Under the pieces are notes generated by a model. That model saw only the letters and a list, made by a program, of their open reading frames with translations. It made no database searches and was not told the origin of the DNA. Made by a program: the position numbers and the translations under genes. A DNA stretch of 64,000 nt. Origin: Bacillota bacterium. GTDB lineage: Bacteria > Bacillota_I > Bacilli_A > RF39 > UBA660. Numbering within the stretch: the stretch's first letter is position 1; the number at the start of each line of letters is the position of its first letter. The stretch spans positions 682,001-746,000 of the forward strand of contig JAEWOE010000006.1 in assembly GCA_023460995.1 (NCBI GenBank). The letters are read 5' to 3'. Below are positions 26,441-34,919 of this stretch, one piece after another.

Positions 26441-26574
26441 CTTTAGCAGATATAATTATAATATTTATATTATTAATATCTATTTCACTTATAATAGTTA
26501 ACATACGAAAGAATATTAAAGTTAATAAATGTCATGCTTGTCCTTATGCTAAGAATTGCTCTAAAAGAAAATAA
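26437..26574 (+). CDS. FeoB-associated Cys-rich membrane protein
   Basis: 45 residues, easy to miss. The ATG overlaps the feoB stop (ATGA). One membrane helix (IIIIFILLISISLIIV) is followed by a short basic tail with CHACPYAKNC, the Cys-rich ending of the FeoB-associated protein family (pfam12669). It probably sits beside FeoB as a third Feo component, filling the place FeoC has in other bacteria; its exact role is not established. Confidence 0.85.
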   Translation: MTLADIIIIFILLISISLIIVNIRKNIKVNKCHACPYAKNCSKRK

Positions 26575-26598
26575 TATGCTATAATATAAATATTATTT
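26569..26598 (+). promoter_or_regulatory. Promoter/operator of the tetR unit
   Basis: TATAAT (26580-26585) sits between the arms of a 9-bp inverted repeat, AAATAATAT and ATATTATTT, a layout typical for TetR autoregulation. AT-richness makes chance palindromes possible. Confidence 0.4.
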
Positions 26599-26612
26599 GA
26601 TGAGGTGATATC

Positions 26613-27212
26613 ATGGGGACAACAAGAGAACCAATTAAAAAAACTTCAATAGAAAAAAAGAATCGAATTATTGAAAAAGGTTTTGAACTTATATGTGAAA
26701 AGGGTTATCATAATGTTAACTCTGTAGATATAGCGAAAGAAGCCGGTGTATCTACTGGACTTATTTATCAATATTTTGATGATAAGAACGATATTTTTGT
26801 AGCAGGTGTAAGAAAGTATTCATCTGAAATAATGTTTCCTATGATAAATACACTTGAAAAAAATCCTATTAATCATAGTAATATAAAAGAAATATTTAAT
26901 GAAATAATAGATAAGTATATTAAAACACATAAAATGAGTAAAAAAGCCCATGAAGAGTTATTAGCAATGAGTCATTCAGATAAAGCTACATCTGATATAT
27001 TTCGTCAGGGTGAAGAAGATTTAACCATAAAAATTGCAGATATTCTTGTTCAAAATGGTTTTTCTGATTCAAATATTAATGAAAAAGTTCATATTATTTA
27101 CAACATAATTGATCAGTACTGTCATGAAGTGATTTATCATAAACATGATAATATAAATTATCCAGAGATGAAAAACGAAATTATTAGTATAATAGAAATT
27201 ATACTGAAGTAG
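26613..27212 (+). CDS. TetR-family transcriptional regulator
   Basis: 199 residues. The N-terminal TetR helix-turn-helix reads IIEKGFELICEKGYHNVNSVDIAKEAGVSTG in part, with IYQYFDDKNDIF after it; the rest is the helical ligand-binding domain. RBS GAGGTGATATC. The deoxyribosyltransferase-like gene starts 8 bases later, so the pair is an operon. The ligand is unknown. Likely represses its own promoter through the inverted repeat at the -10 box. Confidence 0.9.
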   Translation: MGTTREPIKKTSIEKKNRIIEKGFELICEKGYHNVNSVDIAKEAGVSTGLIYQYFDDKNDIFVAGVRKYSSEIMFPMINTLEKNPINHSNIKEIFNEIIDKYIKTHKMSKKAHEELLAMSHSDKATSDIFRQGEEDLTIKIADILVQNGFSDSNINEKVHIIYNIIDQYCHEVIYHKHDNINYPEMKNEIISIIEIILK

Positions 27213-27220
27213 GTGGATAT

Positions 27221-27997
27221 ATGGAAAATAAGTTTATAGTTAATTATTCAAATCAAAAAGTTATACATGGTCAAAAAGGAATATTCTTAGCTGGTCCAAC
27301 GCCAAGAGATAAAAATATTATTTCATGGAGAATGGACGCAGTAGAAATGCTTAAAGAATTTGGTTTTGACGGTGTTGTATATGTGCCAGAATATGAAGGC
27401 TTACAAGGTAGGGAAGATTATACTGATCAAGCTGCTTGGGAAAGAGAAGCTTTATCAGAAGCTAGTGTTATAGTATTTTGGGTTCCAAGAGAACTTGAAA
27501 CTATGCCTGCTTTTACAACTAATGTAGAATTTGGTTATTGGATTAATCGTAATAAAATAGTTTATGGTAGGCCAGATAAAGCTAGAAAAATTAAATATTT
27601 AGACTGGCTATATGACATTGATTATATGAAAAAACCATATAATAACTTGCCTGATTTATTAAAAAGAAGTATTTTTCTTGCGGAAGAACAATACATATTA
27701 AAACAAAATACTACAAGTATTAATACTTTAATTGAAAAAGTACTAGATAATCCAAAGACTTTCTATGAAGCTATTGCTACATCATTAACACCTATTGAAA
27801 GAGATTATATTATAAAATGTTTAATAAATAAAACATGTTTAAACTGTGATAACAAGGCGTGTAATCAAGATATAGCATATAGATATACTATTGATGAAAA
27901 TGGTAATCAAGCAGGTTTTAACTGTCTAGCTTGGGAAAATAATGAAATAGTAGGAAAATCAAAAATTCTTAGATTAAAAGATATAGAAAAAATGTAA
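27221..27997 (+). CDS. Nucleoside 2-deoxyribosyltransferase-like protein with a Cys-containing C-terminal domain
   Basis: 258 residues. Residues ~18-150 match the nucleoside deoxyribosyltransferase-like family (PF15891 type): GIFLAGPTPR, then YVPEYEG, WEREALSEASVIVFWVPR and NVEFGYWI, the strand-helix order and Glu position of this fold. It may transfer or hydrolyse deoxyribose on nucleosides. Residues ~205-250 hold CLNCDNKACNQD and a further Cys (FNCLAW), which could bind zinc and is not usual for the family. It is co-transcribed with a TetR regulator. Substrate unknown. Confidence 0.75.
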   Translation: MENKFIVNYSNQKVIHGQKGIFLAGPTPRDKNIISWRMDAVEMLKEFGFDGVVYVPEYEGLQGREDYTDQAAWEREALSEASVIVFWVPRELETMPAFTTNVEFGYWINRNKIVYGRPDKARKIKYLDWLYDIDYMKKPYNNLPDLLKRSIFLAEEQYILKQNTTSINTLIEKVLDNPKTFYEAIATSLTPIERDYIIKCLINKTCLNCDNKACNQDIAYRYTIDENGNQAGFNCLAWENNEIVGKSKILRLKDIEKM

Positions 27998-28003
27998 AAA
28001 CAC

Positions 28004-28031
28004 TTGCAAAATTCTATAAATATGGTATTAT
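28004..28031 (+). promoter_or_regulatory. Promoter of the P-type ATPase leader
   Basis: TTGCAA (28004-28009), 16-base spacer, TATTAT (28026-28031); gives a ~160-base leader. Confidence 0.6.
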
Positions 28032-28093
28032 TATTTTACTGAATTGCATATCATATTGTAATTAGTAAATAGACTAAAAGAATTAATGCTTAT

Positions 28094-28181
28094 ACATTTA
28101 TTCAGGTATCATTTGATACCGGGCCTATTGGCAACGGATGCAAACATCTGTGGGACTTAAAATGTTCTGCAGGTGTTTTTT
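28094..28181 (+). promoter_or_regulatory. Riboswitch-like leader with terminator/antiterminator hairpins, possibly metal-responsive
   Basis: A closing stem ACATTT (28094-28099)/AAATGT (28160-28165) encloses three hairpins: GGTATCA/TGATACC (28105-28120), GCC/GGC (28123-28132) and CGGATG/CATCTG (28135-28150), a four-way-junction layout. The 3' arm of the last hairpin and of the closing stem are reused in a 15-bp terminator (28142-28178), so the two folds exclude each other. It lies before a cation-type P-type ATPase. A NiCo-type (czcD) riboswitch is a candidate from the four-stem layout and context, but I could not match a consensus with certainty. Confidence 0.6.
28142..28181 (+). terminator. 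Regulated terminator of the ATPase leader
   Basis: 15 consecutive pairs (with G-U) between AAACATCTGTGGGAC and GTTCTGCAGGTGTTT, loop TTAAAAT, then T tail, 20 bases before the start codon. Confidence 0.75.
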
Positions 28182-28201
28182 ATTTTGAATAAGGAGTTAT
28201 T

Positions 28202-30727
28202 ATGAAAGAAAATAATCATGAAATAATTGGTCTTACATCCGACCAAGCTAAACAATTACAAGAAAAGTATGGTAAAAATGAACTTGTCCATGAAGTTAAA
28301 GAAAATATATTTATAAAAATATTTCATATTATATTAGAACCAATGTTTTTATTACTTTTAATTGCGGCAATAATTTACTTTATTTTAGGTGAACCTAGAG
28401 ATGGTATTATAATGCTTATATTTGTACTAGGTATAATAAGTATAGATGTTGTCCAGGAGTGGAAAACTGATAAAACCCTTGAAGCACTAAAGGACTTATC
28501 AGCTCCTAAAGTAACTGTCATAAGAGACGGTAAGAAAAAGGAAATTAACAGTGAAGATTTGGTTCCAGGTGATTTAATGCTTATATATGAAGGCGTTAAA
28601 ATACCTGCTGATGGAATCGTAGTGAAATGTAGTGGTATTTGTGTTGATGAGTCTTCATTAACAGGGGAAGCAGAAGGGGTATGGAAACATCCTAGAAAAG
28701 AAGAAAATATTTCTTCAGATTACTTTAAAAAAGACTATTGTTATGCTGGTACTTTAGTTACACAAGGTACAGCTACTATACTAGTTGATAAAATAGGTAG
28801 TGAAACAGAGTATGGTAAAATAGGACTTAACGTTGCTTCAGTTAAGGGTGAAGATTCACCACTTCAAAAACAAACAGGGGCTTTAGTAAAGACATGTGCA
28901 ATAATTGCGGGAATACTATTTATTGTAGTAGCAATTATTACATATTTTAATCTTCCTGATCACACTTTAAAAGCAAGATTAATTGAAAGTATATTATCTG
29001 GTATAACTCTTGCTATGGCAATGATACCAGAAGAATTTCCAGTAGTTTTAACCGTGTTTTTATCAATGGGTGCATGGCGCTTAGCAAAAAAGAATTCTTT
29101 AGTAAAAAGACTTCCTTCAGTTGAAACATTAGGAGCTGTTTCAGTATTATGTGTTGATAAAACCGGAACGATTACTAAAAATGAAATGGCTGTTGTAAAT
29201 GTTTGGTCTTACCAAAATGATGAAAAAGATCTATGTGAAATAATGGGTTTATGTTGTGAAGAAGATACATATGATCCTATGGAAAAAGCAATGCTTAAGT
29301 ACTGTAAATTATTAGATATAACAAAACAGCATTTATATGCCGGTTCTAAATTAAAAGAATATGCTTTTACCAATCAAACAAAAATGATGGGACATGTTTG
29401 GCATCATGATGATATGTATATATTAGCTTCCAAAGGGTCACCAGAAAGTATTTTGAAATTATGTAAATTAACTGATACTGAAGAAGCTAATATAAAAGAA
29501 GAAATTTTAACAATGTCAAAAGATGGTCTTAGAGTTATTGCTGTAGGGAAAAGAATATTTGAAGATAAAAATAATATTCCAGATAAACTTGAAGATAACA
29601 AACTTGTATTTTGCGGATTAGTGGGTTTAATTGACCCACCGAGAGATACCGTAGCTAGAGATATCTCATTATGTAATAAAGCAGGCATTAGAATTGTTAT
29701 GATTACAGGTGATAATGGCGTTACAGCATCATCTATAGCTAAGAAAATAGGTATGGAAAATTGTGACCATATTATAACAGGGGACATGTTAAATGAAATG
29801 TCTGATGAGGAACTTAGAGAAAAAGTAAAAGATGTTAGTATTTTTTCTAGAGTTATACCAGAGCATAAAATGCGAATAGTAAAAGCTTTTAAGCAAAATG
29901 GTGAGATAGTTGCAATGACAGGTGATGGAGTAAACGATGCACCAGCTCTTAAATATGCAGATATTGGTATTGCTATGGGTAAAAGGGGTTCAGAAGTATC
30001 AAGAGAAGCTGCTGATTTAATTTTACTTGATGATAATTTTTCAACAATAGTAGATACTATAAAAGATGGTAGAAGAATATATGATAATATTAGAAAAGCA
30101 GTAGGTTATATATTTGCAATACATATACCAATTGCCCTATCTTCACTTTTAGCACCACTTTTAAATACTAATCCATCTAGTTTACTTCTATTACCACTTC
30201 ATGTTGTTTTACTTGAACTTGTTATTGATCCAACATGCTCAGTAGTACTTGAAAGACAACCAGCTGAAGAAGATATAATGGATAGATGTCCAAGAACCCC
30301 AAATGCTAAATTATTAACATTAAAAGTATTAATTAAAAGTTTAATACAAGGTTTATTTGTATTTATGGCATCATTTATGACGTATTATATTGCTCTTAAA
30401 GATACTAATTTAACATCAGAAATAGCTAGATCTATGGGATTAATTATAATTATGATTGCTAATTTATTCTTAGTTCAAGTAAATAGTTCTGATAGTGAAT
30501 TTGTTTATAAAGTATTTGGAAAATTAATAAAAGACAAAGTGATGTTAGCTATAATTTTTAGTACAATAATAGGTATTGGTGTTATTTTATATTCACCAAT
30601 TAATATATATCTTAAATTAGCGCCACTTTCTCTTTCACAGTTAGGATTAGTTATTTTAGTAGCGTTTATATCAGTATTCTGGTATGAATTAGTAAAACTA
30701 ATAAATAAAATAATCAAAAAAAATTAA
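28202..30727 (+). CDS. Cation-translocating P-type ATPase (P2-like)
   Basis: 841 residues. N-terminal cation-ATPase domain (LTSDQAKQLQEKYGKNEL), actuator motif SSLTGEAEGV, phosphorylation motif CVDKTGTIT (Asp319), nucleotide-binding motifs, and TGDGVNDAPAL. The membrane ion-binding motif in helix 4 reads IPEEFPVV, where SERCA-type pumps have PEGLP. The C-terminal membrane block has PLLNTNPSSLLLLPLHVVLLELVIDP. It pumps a cation out of the cytoplasm using ATP; Ca2+ is the default family guess, but the PEEFP variant and the regulatory leader leave other metals open. RBS AAGGAG; single gene. Confidence 0.9.
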   Translation: MKENNHEIIGLTSDQAKQLQEKYGKNELVHEVKENIFIKIFHIILEPMFLLLLIAAIIYFILGEPRDGIIMLIFVLGIISIDVVQEWKTDKTLEALKDLSAPKVTVIRDGKKKEINSEDLVPGDLMLIYEGVKIPADGIVVKCSGICVDESSLTGEAEGVWKHPRKEENISSDYFKKDYCYAGTLVTQGTATILVDKIGSETEYGKIGLNVASVKGEDSPLQKQTGALVKTCAIIAGILFIVVAIITYFNLPDHTLKARLIESILSGITLAMAMIPEEFPVVLTVFLSMGAWRLAKKNSLVKRLPSVETLGAVSVLCVDKTGTITKNEMAVVNVWSYQNDEKDLCEIMGLCCEEDTYDPMEKAMLKYCKLLDITKQHLYAGSKLKEYAFTNQTKMMGHVWHHDDMYILASKGSPESILKLCKLTDTEEANIKEEILTMSKDGLRVIAVGKRIFEDKNNIPDKLEDNKLVFCGLVGLIDPPRDTVARDISLCNKAGIRIVMITGDNGVTASSIAKKIGMENCDHIITGDMLNEMSDEELREKVKDVSIFSRVIPEHKMRIVKAFKQNGEIVAMTGDGVNDAPALKYADIGIAMGKRGSEVSREAADLILLDDNFSTIVDTIKDGRRIYDNIRKAVGYIFAIHIPIALSSLLAPLLNTNPSSLLLLPLHVVLLELVIDPTCSVVLERQPAEEDIMDRCPRTPNAKLLTLKVLIKSLIQGLFVFMASFMTYYIALKDTNLTSEIARSMGLIIIMIANLFLVQVNSSDSEFVYKVFGKLIKDKVMLAIIFSTIIGIGVILYSPINIYLKLAPLSLSQLGLVILVAFISVFWYELVKLINKIIKKN

Positions 30728-30736
30728 TTTAATAAT

Positions 30737-30762
30737 AAAAGAGTTAGAAATAACTCTTTTTT
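30737..30762 (+). terminator. Intrinsic terminator
   Basis: AAAAGAGTTA/TAACTCTTTT with GAAA loop after the ATPase. Confidence 0.85.
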
Positions 30763-30811
30763 GTTTATAATTGTTGTTTTTTGTAAAGACTATTAGTGTG
30801 TGGTGATACGT

Positions 30812-31318
30812 ATGAAGAGATTTTTTACAATGTTGACAACTTTTATAATAATAATAATGATGATAATAGCTGTTATAGTAGTAATGGCTTTTATAATGAT
30901 ATATTTAGCAGAACGAAGAAAAGAAAAAGAAGCTTTACCTGTCTTTTCTACGCTTGAAGAAAGAGCATTAGAATATTCTCAAATAATGATTGAAATGGAA
31001 AACTTAAATACAAGTAATTTTAATAATTTTTTTAGTGATATGAAAGTTCTATTACTATATCCATATGTTAATCCTGTATATGCAGATAAAATTAGTATGA
31101 TATATATTTATGATAATATTGATAGTTTTAAAAAATACTACTTAAACAAATTAAAAAGATATGGTTATACTAGTGAAGTTAATAAATATCTTTATGAACC
31201 TATAAAGATTAATAGTGTAATTGTTTATAGCAATTTAGAAGAACTAAAAATTAAATATAGTGGTAAACAAATAAATAAGTGCCAAAATAGTACATTTAAC
31301 TGTGTGAAAATAGAGTGA
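30812..31318 (+). CDS. Small membrane-anchored hypothetical protein
   Basis: 168 residues. One N-terminal helix of ~28 very hydrophobic residues (TTFIIIIMMIIAVIVVMAF) precedes a soluble domain of ~130 residues rich in Tyr, Asn and Lys. The C-terminus has two Cys separated by six residues (CQNSTFNC), which could form a disulfide if the domain is outside. ATG 30812 follows GGTGATAC; GTG 30800 would precede that site. No family recognised. Confidence 0.5.
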   Translation: MKRFFTMLTTFIIIIMMIIAVIVVMAFIMIYLAERRKEKEALPVFSTLEERALEYSQIMIEMENLNTSNFNNFFSDMKVLLLYPYVNPVYADKISMIYIYDNIDSFKKYYLNKLKRYGYTSEVNKYLYEPIKINSVIVYSNLEELKIKYSGKQINKCQNSTFNCVKIE

Positions 31319-31377
31319 ATCCTTAAAAACTTATTGAATTATCCCCAAAGTATAGTATAATGTTTATAGGTGATTGT

Positions 31378-31794
31378 ATGAGTTTAATATGGGGAATAAT
31401 AATAATATTACTTGTTTTTTTAGAACTTATGACAGTAGATGTAGTAGCGGTATGGTATGCACTTGGTGCTATTATTGCTCTTTTCATATCTTTCACAAGT
31501 GATAATTTTGCAAACCAATTTATAGTATTTGTAATTGCAGGATCATTATTTATGATGGTTCTAAGAAATATATCTATTGATTTTCTAAAAGCAAAATCAA
31601 TTTTAACATCTGCTGATAAAATAATAGGTGAAAAAGGAATAGTAACAATATCTATTTCTAAAAAACAGTATGGTGAAGTTAAAGTAAATAAAAAGAAATG
31701 GACAGCGTATGCTGATGAACCAATTGTAAAAAATACAAAAGTTAGAGTTCTATCAGTAGATGGTGTTAGATTAAAAGTCGAACCCAAAAAATAA
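31378..31794 (+). CDS. NfeD-like membrane protein
   Basis: 138 residues. Three or so membrane helices (LIWGIIIILLVFLELM, AVWYALGAIIALFISF, FIVFVIAGSLFMMVL) are followed by an OB-fold-like domain (IIGEKGIVTISISKKQYGEVKVNKKKWTAY in part), the usual short NfeD arrangement. NfeD proteins work with SPFH/flotillin-type proteins in membrane organisation; no such partner is in the window. Start at 31378 follows AGGTGATTGT and lies just after a TATAAT, so the leader is very short. Confidence 0.78.
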   Translation: MSLIWGIIIILLVFLELMTVDVVAVWYALGAIIALFISFTSDNFANQFIVFVIAGSLFMMVLRNISIDFLKAKSILTSADKIIGEKGIVTISISKKQYGEVKVNKKKWTAYADEPIVKNTKVRVLSVDGVRLKVEPKK

Positions 31795-31814
31795 TAGTAA
31801 ATATTATTTTTTTA
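31786..31814 (+). terminator. Weak intrinsic terminator
   Basis: AAAAAATAATA/TATTATTTTTTT hairpin spanning the nfeD-like stop codon. Confidence 0.55.
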
Positions 31815-31894
31815 TTTTGTATATACAGTTAATATACAATGGTTTATTGTTTTGAATGGCTTTTTATAGTATAATCATGATAGGTGATAAAAAA

Positions 31895-32632
31895 GTGAAA
31901 TATAAGATTAATAATGTAGAAATTAATTATATAAATTATGGTGAAAAAAATAGTGATACTATTGTTTTACTCCATGGATGGGGACAAAACATTGAAATGA
32001 TGAAACCTCTTGGTGATCCTCTTTCTAAAAAGTTTAATATTGTTATAGTTGATCTTCCTGGTTATGGTGCTTCTTCAGAACCTACATACCCTTGGATGCT
32101 AAATGACTATATGGAAGCTATAAAAAGTTTATTAGATAGTTTAAAAATAGACAATCCTATTTTAGTTGGACATTCATTTGGTGGAAAAATAAGTTTATTA
32201 TATGCTAGTAAATATAAAGTAAAGAAGCTTATTTTATTTGGTAGTCCTTTTAGAAAAGGAATAGAAAAGTTATCTTTAAAAACTAAATTATTAAAAGCAG
32301 CTAAGAAAGTACCGGTATTAAATAAACTAGAAAACTTTGCAAAAAAACATATAGGTTCAACTGATTATCGTAATGCTTCAGAAATGATGCGTAAGATATT
32401 AGTTAACACTGTTAATTTAGATATAACAGACGAAGTTAAAAAAATAAAGTGTTCTACTTTAATTGTGTGGGGTACATATGATGAAGCAGTTCCAGTCGAA
32501 GATGCATATGAACTTGAAAAGTTAATATCAGATTCTGGTGTCGTTATTTATGATGGTTGTTCTCACTATGCATATTTAGAAAGATTAGGACAAACTATTA
32601 ATGTATTAAATAGTTTTTTGGAAAGTAGGTAG
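31895..32632 (+). CDS. Alpha/beta hydrolase
   Basis: 245 residues. The fold shows an oxyanion region LLHGWGQN, the nucleophile elbow GHSFGG, the acid in VWGTYDEAVP and the catalytic His in CSHYAYLE. Substrate is unknown. The GTG at 31895 is preferred because AGGTGAT lies before it and a TATAAT box (31870-31875) would overlap any earlier start; ATG 31877 is the alternative and adds 6 residues. It is followed after 3 bases by the MurF-like gene, so it is linked to a cell-wall operon. Confidence 0.8.
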   Translation: MKYKINNVEINYINYGEKNSDTIVLLHGWGQNIEMMKPLGDPLSKKFNIVIVDLPGYGASSEPTYPWMLNDYMEAIKSLLDSLKIDNPILVGHSFGGKISLLYASKYKVKKLILFGSPFRKGIEKLSLKTKLLKAAKKVPVLNKLENFAKKHIGSTDYRNASEMMRKILVNTVNLDITDEVKKIKCSTLIVWGTYDEAVPVEDAYELEKLISDSGVVIYDGCSHYAYLERLGQTINVLNSFLESR

Positions 32633-32635
32633 TTT

Positions 32636-34228
32636 ATGAAATTTTTATTTATAATATCAATTATGTGTAGTTTTATGTACTACATAATTAAAAGTAATAA
32701 GGCTCTTCATATGCTCCAACAAAATTGGTATAACGAAGGAAATCGTTATGTTTCATGGATAATTAATAATCTATATAAGGTATTTATAGATGTAGATATG
32801 TTCTTTATTGTCTTTGTTGTAGGTTTATTTCTACCAAGTAAACCTTTAATGATGTTATTTGTTATTTTCTATACAGTATGTTCTTTAATTGTACTTGATA
32901 GAAAGAAAAAAGAACAAGTTAAAAAACCACTAGTCTTTACTAAAAGAGTAAAAAGATTAGTAATAACAGAAATATTAATATATATAATACCTGTTATTAT
33001 AATGATTATTTTTATAGATGAAACTAATTTATGGATTATGTATTTAATATTAGGTTTAATTACATATTTAGATTACATTATTTTATTAATTGCTAATTAT
33101 ATAAATAAACCAGTTGAAAAGCTAGTATATAATTATTACATGTATAAAGCAAAACATAAACTAGCTAGTATGAATAATTTAGATGTAATAGGAATTACGG
33201 GTAGTTATGGTAAAACAAGTAGTAAAAATATATTAAACGATATATTAAGTATTAAATTTTATACTTGTCCATCCCCAAAGAATTTTAATACTCCAAATGG
33301 TTTAATGATTACTATTAATAATCATTTAGATAAATTTGCTAATGTATTTATTGCTGAAATGGGTGCATTTAAACAAGGTGAGATAAAAGAGTTATGTGAT
33401 TTTGTCCATCCAAAATATGGCATCCTTACTAAAATAGGAACTGCTCATATGGATAGTTTTGGATCACAAGAAAATATTCAAAATGGCAAATTTGAACTTA
33501 TTGAAAGTTTACCAAAAGATGGTTGTGGTGTTCTTAATGGAGATGATGAATTACAAACAAATTACAAACTTAAAAATAAGTGTAATATCTTATGGATAGG
33601 TATAGATAATAAAGATGTTGATGTTAGGGCAGAAAATATTGAAATGACATACAAGGGAATGTCATTTGATGTTATATTTAAGGGTGATAAAAATAAATAT
33701 AGATTTGAGACTAAGTTATTAGGCAAGCCAAATATTTATAATATTTTAGCAGGTATTGCATTGGGTAAATATCTAGGTATAAGTACTGAGCAATTACAAC
33801 TTGGTGTAAAAAAAGTAAAATCGATTGAACACAGATTAGAACTAAAAAAATATTTAGATATTAATATAATAGATGATGCTTATAATTCAAATCCAGTTGG
33901 TTCAAAAATGGCAGTAGATGTGTTAAATCTTATGCCAGGAAAGAAAATAATTGTAACTCCAGGAATGATAGAACTCGGTGAAAAAGAATATGAATTAAAT
34001 ATGAAATTTGGTCAGCATATTGCTGAAGTTTGTGACGAAGTAATCTTGGTAGGTAAAGAGCAAACAAGACCAATATATGATGGCCTAATGAGTAAAAATT
34101 ATAAAGAAGATAAAATTCATATTATCAATGATGTCAAAATAGCTTTTAAGCTAATGCAAGAATTAAAAGGAAAAGAAACTTATGTTCTTTTAGAAAATGA
34201 CTTGCCAGACATATTCAATGAAAAGTAG
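32636..34228 (+). CDS. murF: Membrane-anchored MurF-like Mur ligase
   Basis: 530 residues. About four membrane segments fill the first ~165 residues, followed by a Mur ligase core: GITGSYGKTSSKN (ATP P-loop), AEMGAFKQGEI, KIGTAHMDSFGS, GVLNGDD, EHRLELKKY, DDAYNSNPVGSK and VTPGMIELG. The NSNP and EHR blocks fit MurF, which adds D-Ala-D-Ala to the UDP-MurNAc tripeptide. The membrane-anchored N-terminus replaces the usual soluble N-terminal substrate domain. A ddl gene downstream, which makes D-Ala-D-Ala, supports this. MurT-like or other amide ligases are less likely because no GatD partner is seen. Confidence 0.82.
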   Translation: MKFLFIISIMCSFMYYIIKSNKALHMLQQNWYNEGNRYVSWIINNLYKVFIDVDMFFIVFVVGLFLPSKPLMMLFVIFYTVCSLIVLDRKKKEQVKKPLVFTKRVKRLVITEILIYIIPVIIMIIFIDETNLWIMYLILGLITYLDYIILLIANYINKPVEKLVYNYYMYKAKHKLASMNNLDVIGITGSYGKTSSKNILNDILSIKFYTCPSPKNFNTPNGLMITINNHLDKFANVFIAEMGAFKQGEIKELCDFVHPKYGILTKIGTAHMDSFGSQENIQNGKFELIESLPKDGCGVLNGDDELQTNYKLKNKCNILWIGIDNKDVDVRAENIEMTYKGMSFDVIFKGDKNKYRFETKLLGKPNIYNILAGIALGKYLGISTEQLQLGVKKVKSIEHRLELKKYLDINIIDDAYNSNPVGSKMAVDVLNLMPGKKIIVTPGMIELGEKEYELNMKFGQHIAEVCDEVILVGKEQTRPIYDGLMSKNYKEDKIHIINDVKIAFKLMQELKGKETYVLLENDLPDIFNEK

Positions 34229-34239
34229 GAGGAAATTAG

Positions 34240-34908
34240 ATGTTTATAGGAATATTAATTATATTTATAGGAATAATAGCTTTAGTAAATGAAATGAATT
34301 TAGGTTTTCAAATTGAGTATGAATTAGTTTGGCCAATTATGTTGATCATATTTTCAGTATACATGATGATTAAAAATAAAAAATTTAGTTTTTGGTACAG
34401 TGTATTTGGTTTTATAGGAATTTGGTACTCACTATATTATTTTGATATAGTAACAGCTAATTTAGAAAATTATTTCTGGCCAATAATACTAATAATCTTA
34501 GGATGTGCCATAATAAGTAATAAGGCATCATGGAATAAAAAAGTTGTCGATTTAAGTAAAACATGCGCAGTAGAAGGAAAAGATGGCAGATTAAATTTTA
34601 ATGGTATTTTTGGTGGAGTAACTGAAAGAATTAGAAATACTGATTTTAAAGGTTGTATTATTAATGCTATCTTTGGTGGCGCAGAACTTGATTTAAGAGA
34701 TGTTAAAATTAAAGATAATGTAGTAATTGATGCTAATAGCATTTTTGGTGGTATTGACTTAATAATGCCAGAAGATTACAATGTAGTAGTTAATTCTTTT
34801 GCGGTATTTGGTGGTAATGATAACAAAATAAACAGAGAATTTGACGAAAAGAAGAAAACAATATATATAAATTGCGTTTCGATTTTTGGTGGCGCAGATA
34901 TAAAATAA
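34240..34908 (+). CDS. LiaF-like membrane protein
   Basis: 222 residues. About four hydrophobic segments in the first ~95 residues (FIGILIIFIGIIALV, LVWPIMLIIFSVYMM, FWPIILIILGCAII) precede a beta-helix-like C-terminus with five FGG/FGGx turns (GIFGGVTE, AIFGGAEL, SIFGGIDL, AVFGGNDN, SIFGGADI), as in LiaF/VraT-type proteins that tune cell-wall stress signalling. No LiaRS pair is nearby. It lies between MurF-like and Ddl genes, fitting a cell-envelope operon. RBS AGGAGG. Confidence 0.75.
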   Translation: MFIGILIIFIGIIALVNEMNLGFQIEYELVWPIMLIIFSVYMMIKNKKFSFWYSVFGFIGIWYSLYYFDIVTANLENYFWPIILIILGCAIISNKASWNKKVVDLSKTCAVEGKDGRLNFNGIFGGVTERIRNTDFKGCIINAIFGGAELDLRDVKIKDNVVIDANSIFGGIDLIMPEDYNVVVNSFAVFGGNDNKINREFDEKKKTIYINCVSIFGGADIK

Positions 34909-34919
34909 GGAGTGGTAGA

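Noticed and set aside
28094..28181. Assignment of the ATPase leader as a yybP-ykoY (Mn), fluoride or c-di-GMP riboswitch
   Set aside because: The key conserved stretches of those classes (for example GGGGAGUAG of yybP-ykoY) were not found.
29404..29787. Long - strand frame within the P-type ATPase gene
   Set aside because: It shadows the ATPase coding frame, lacks a ribosome site and shows no family motif.
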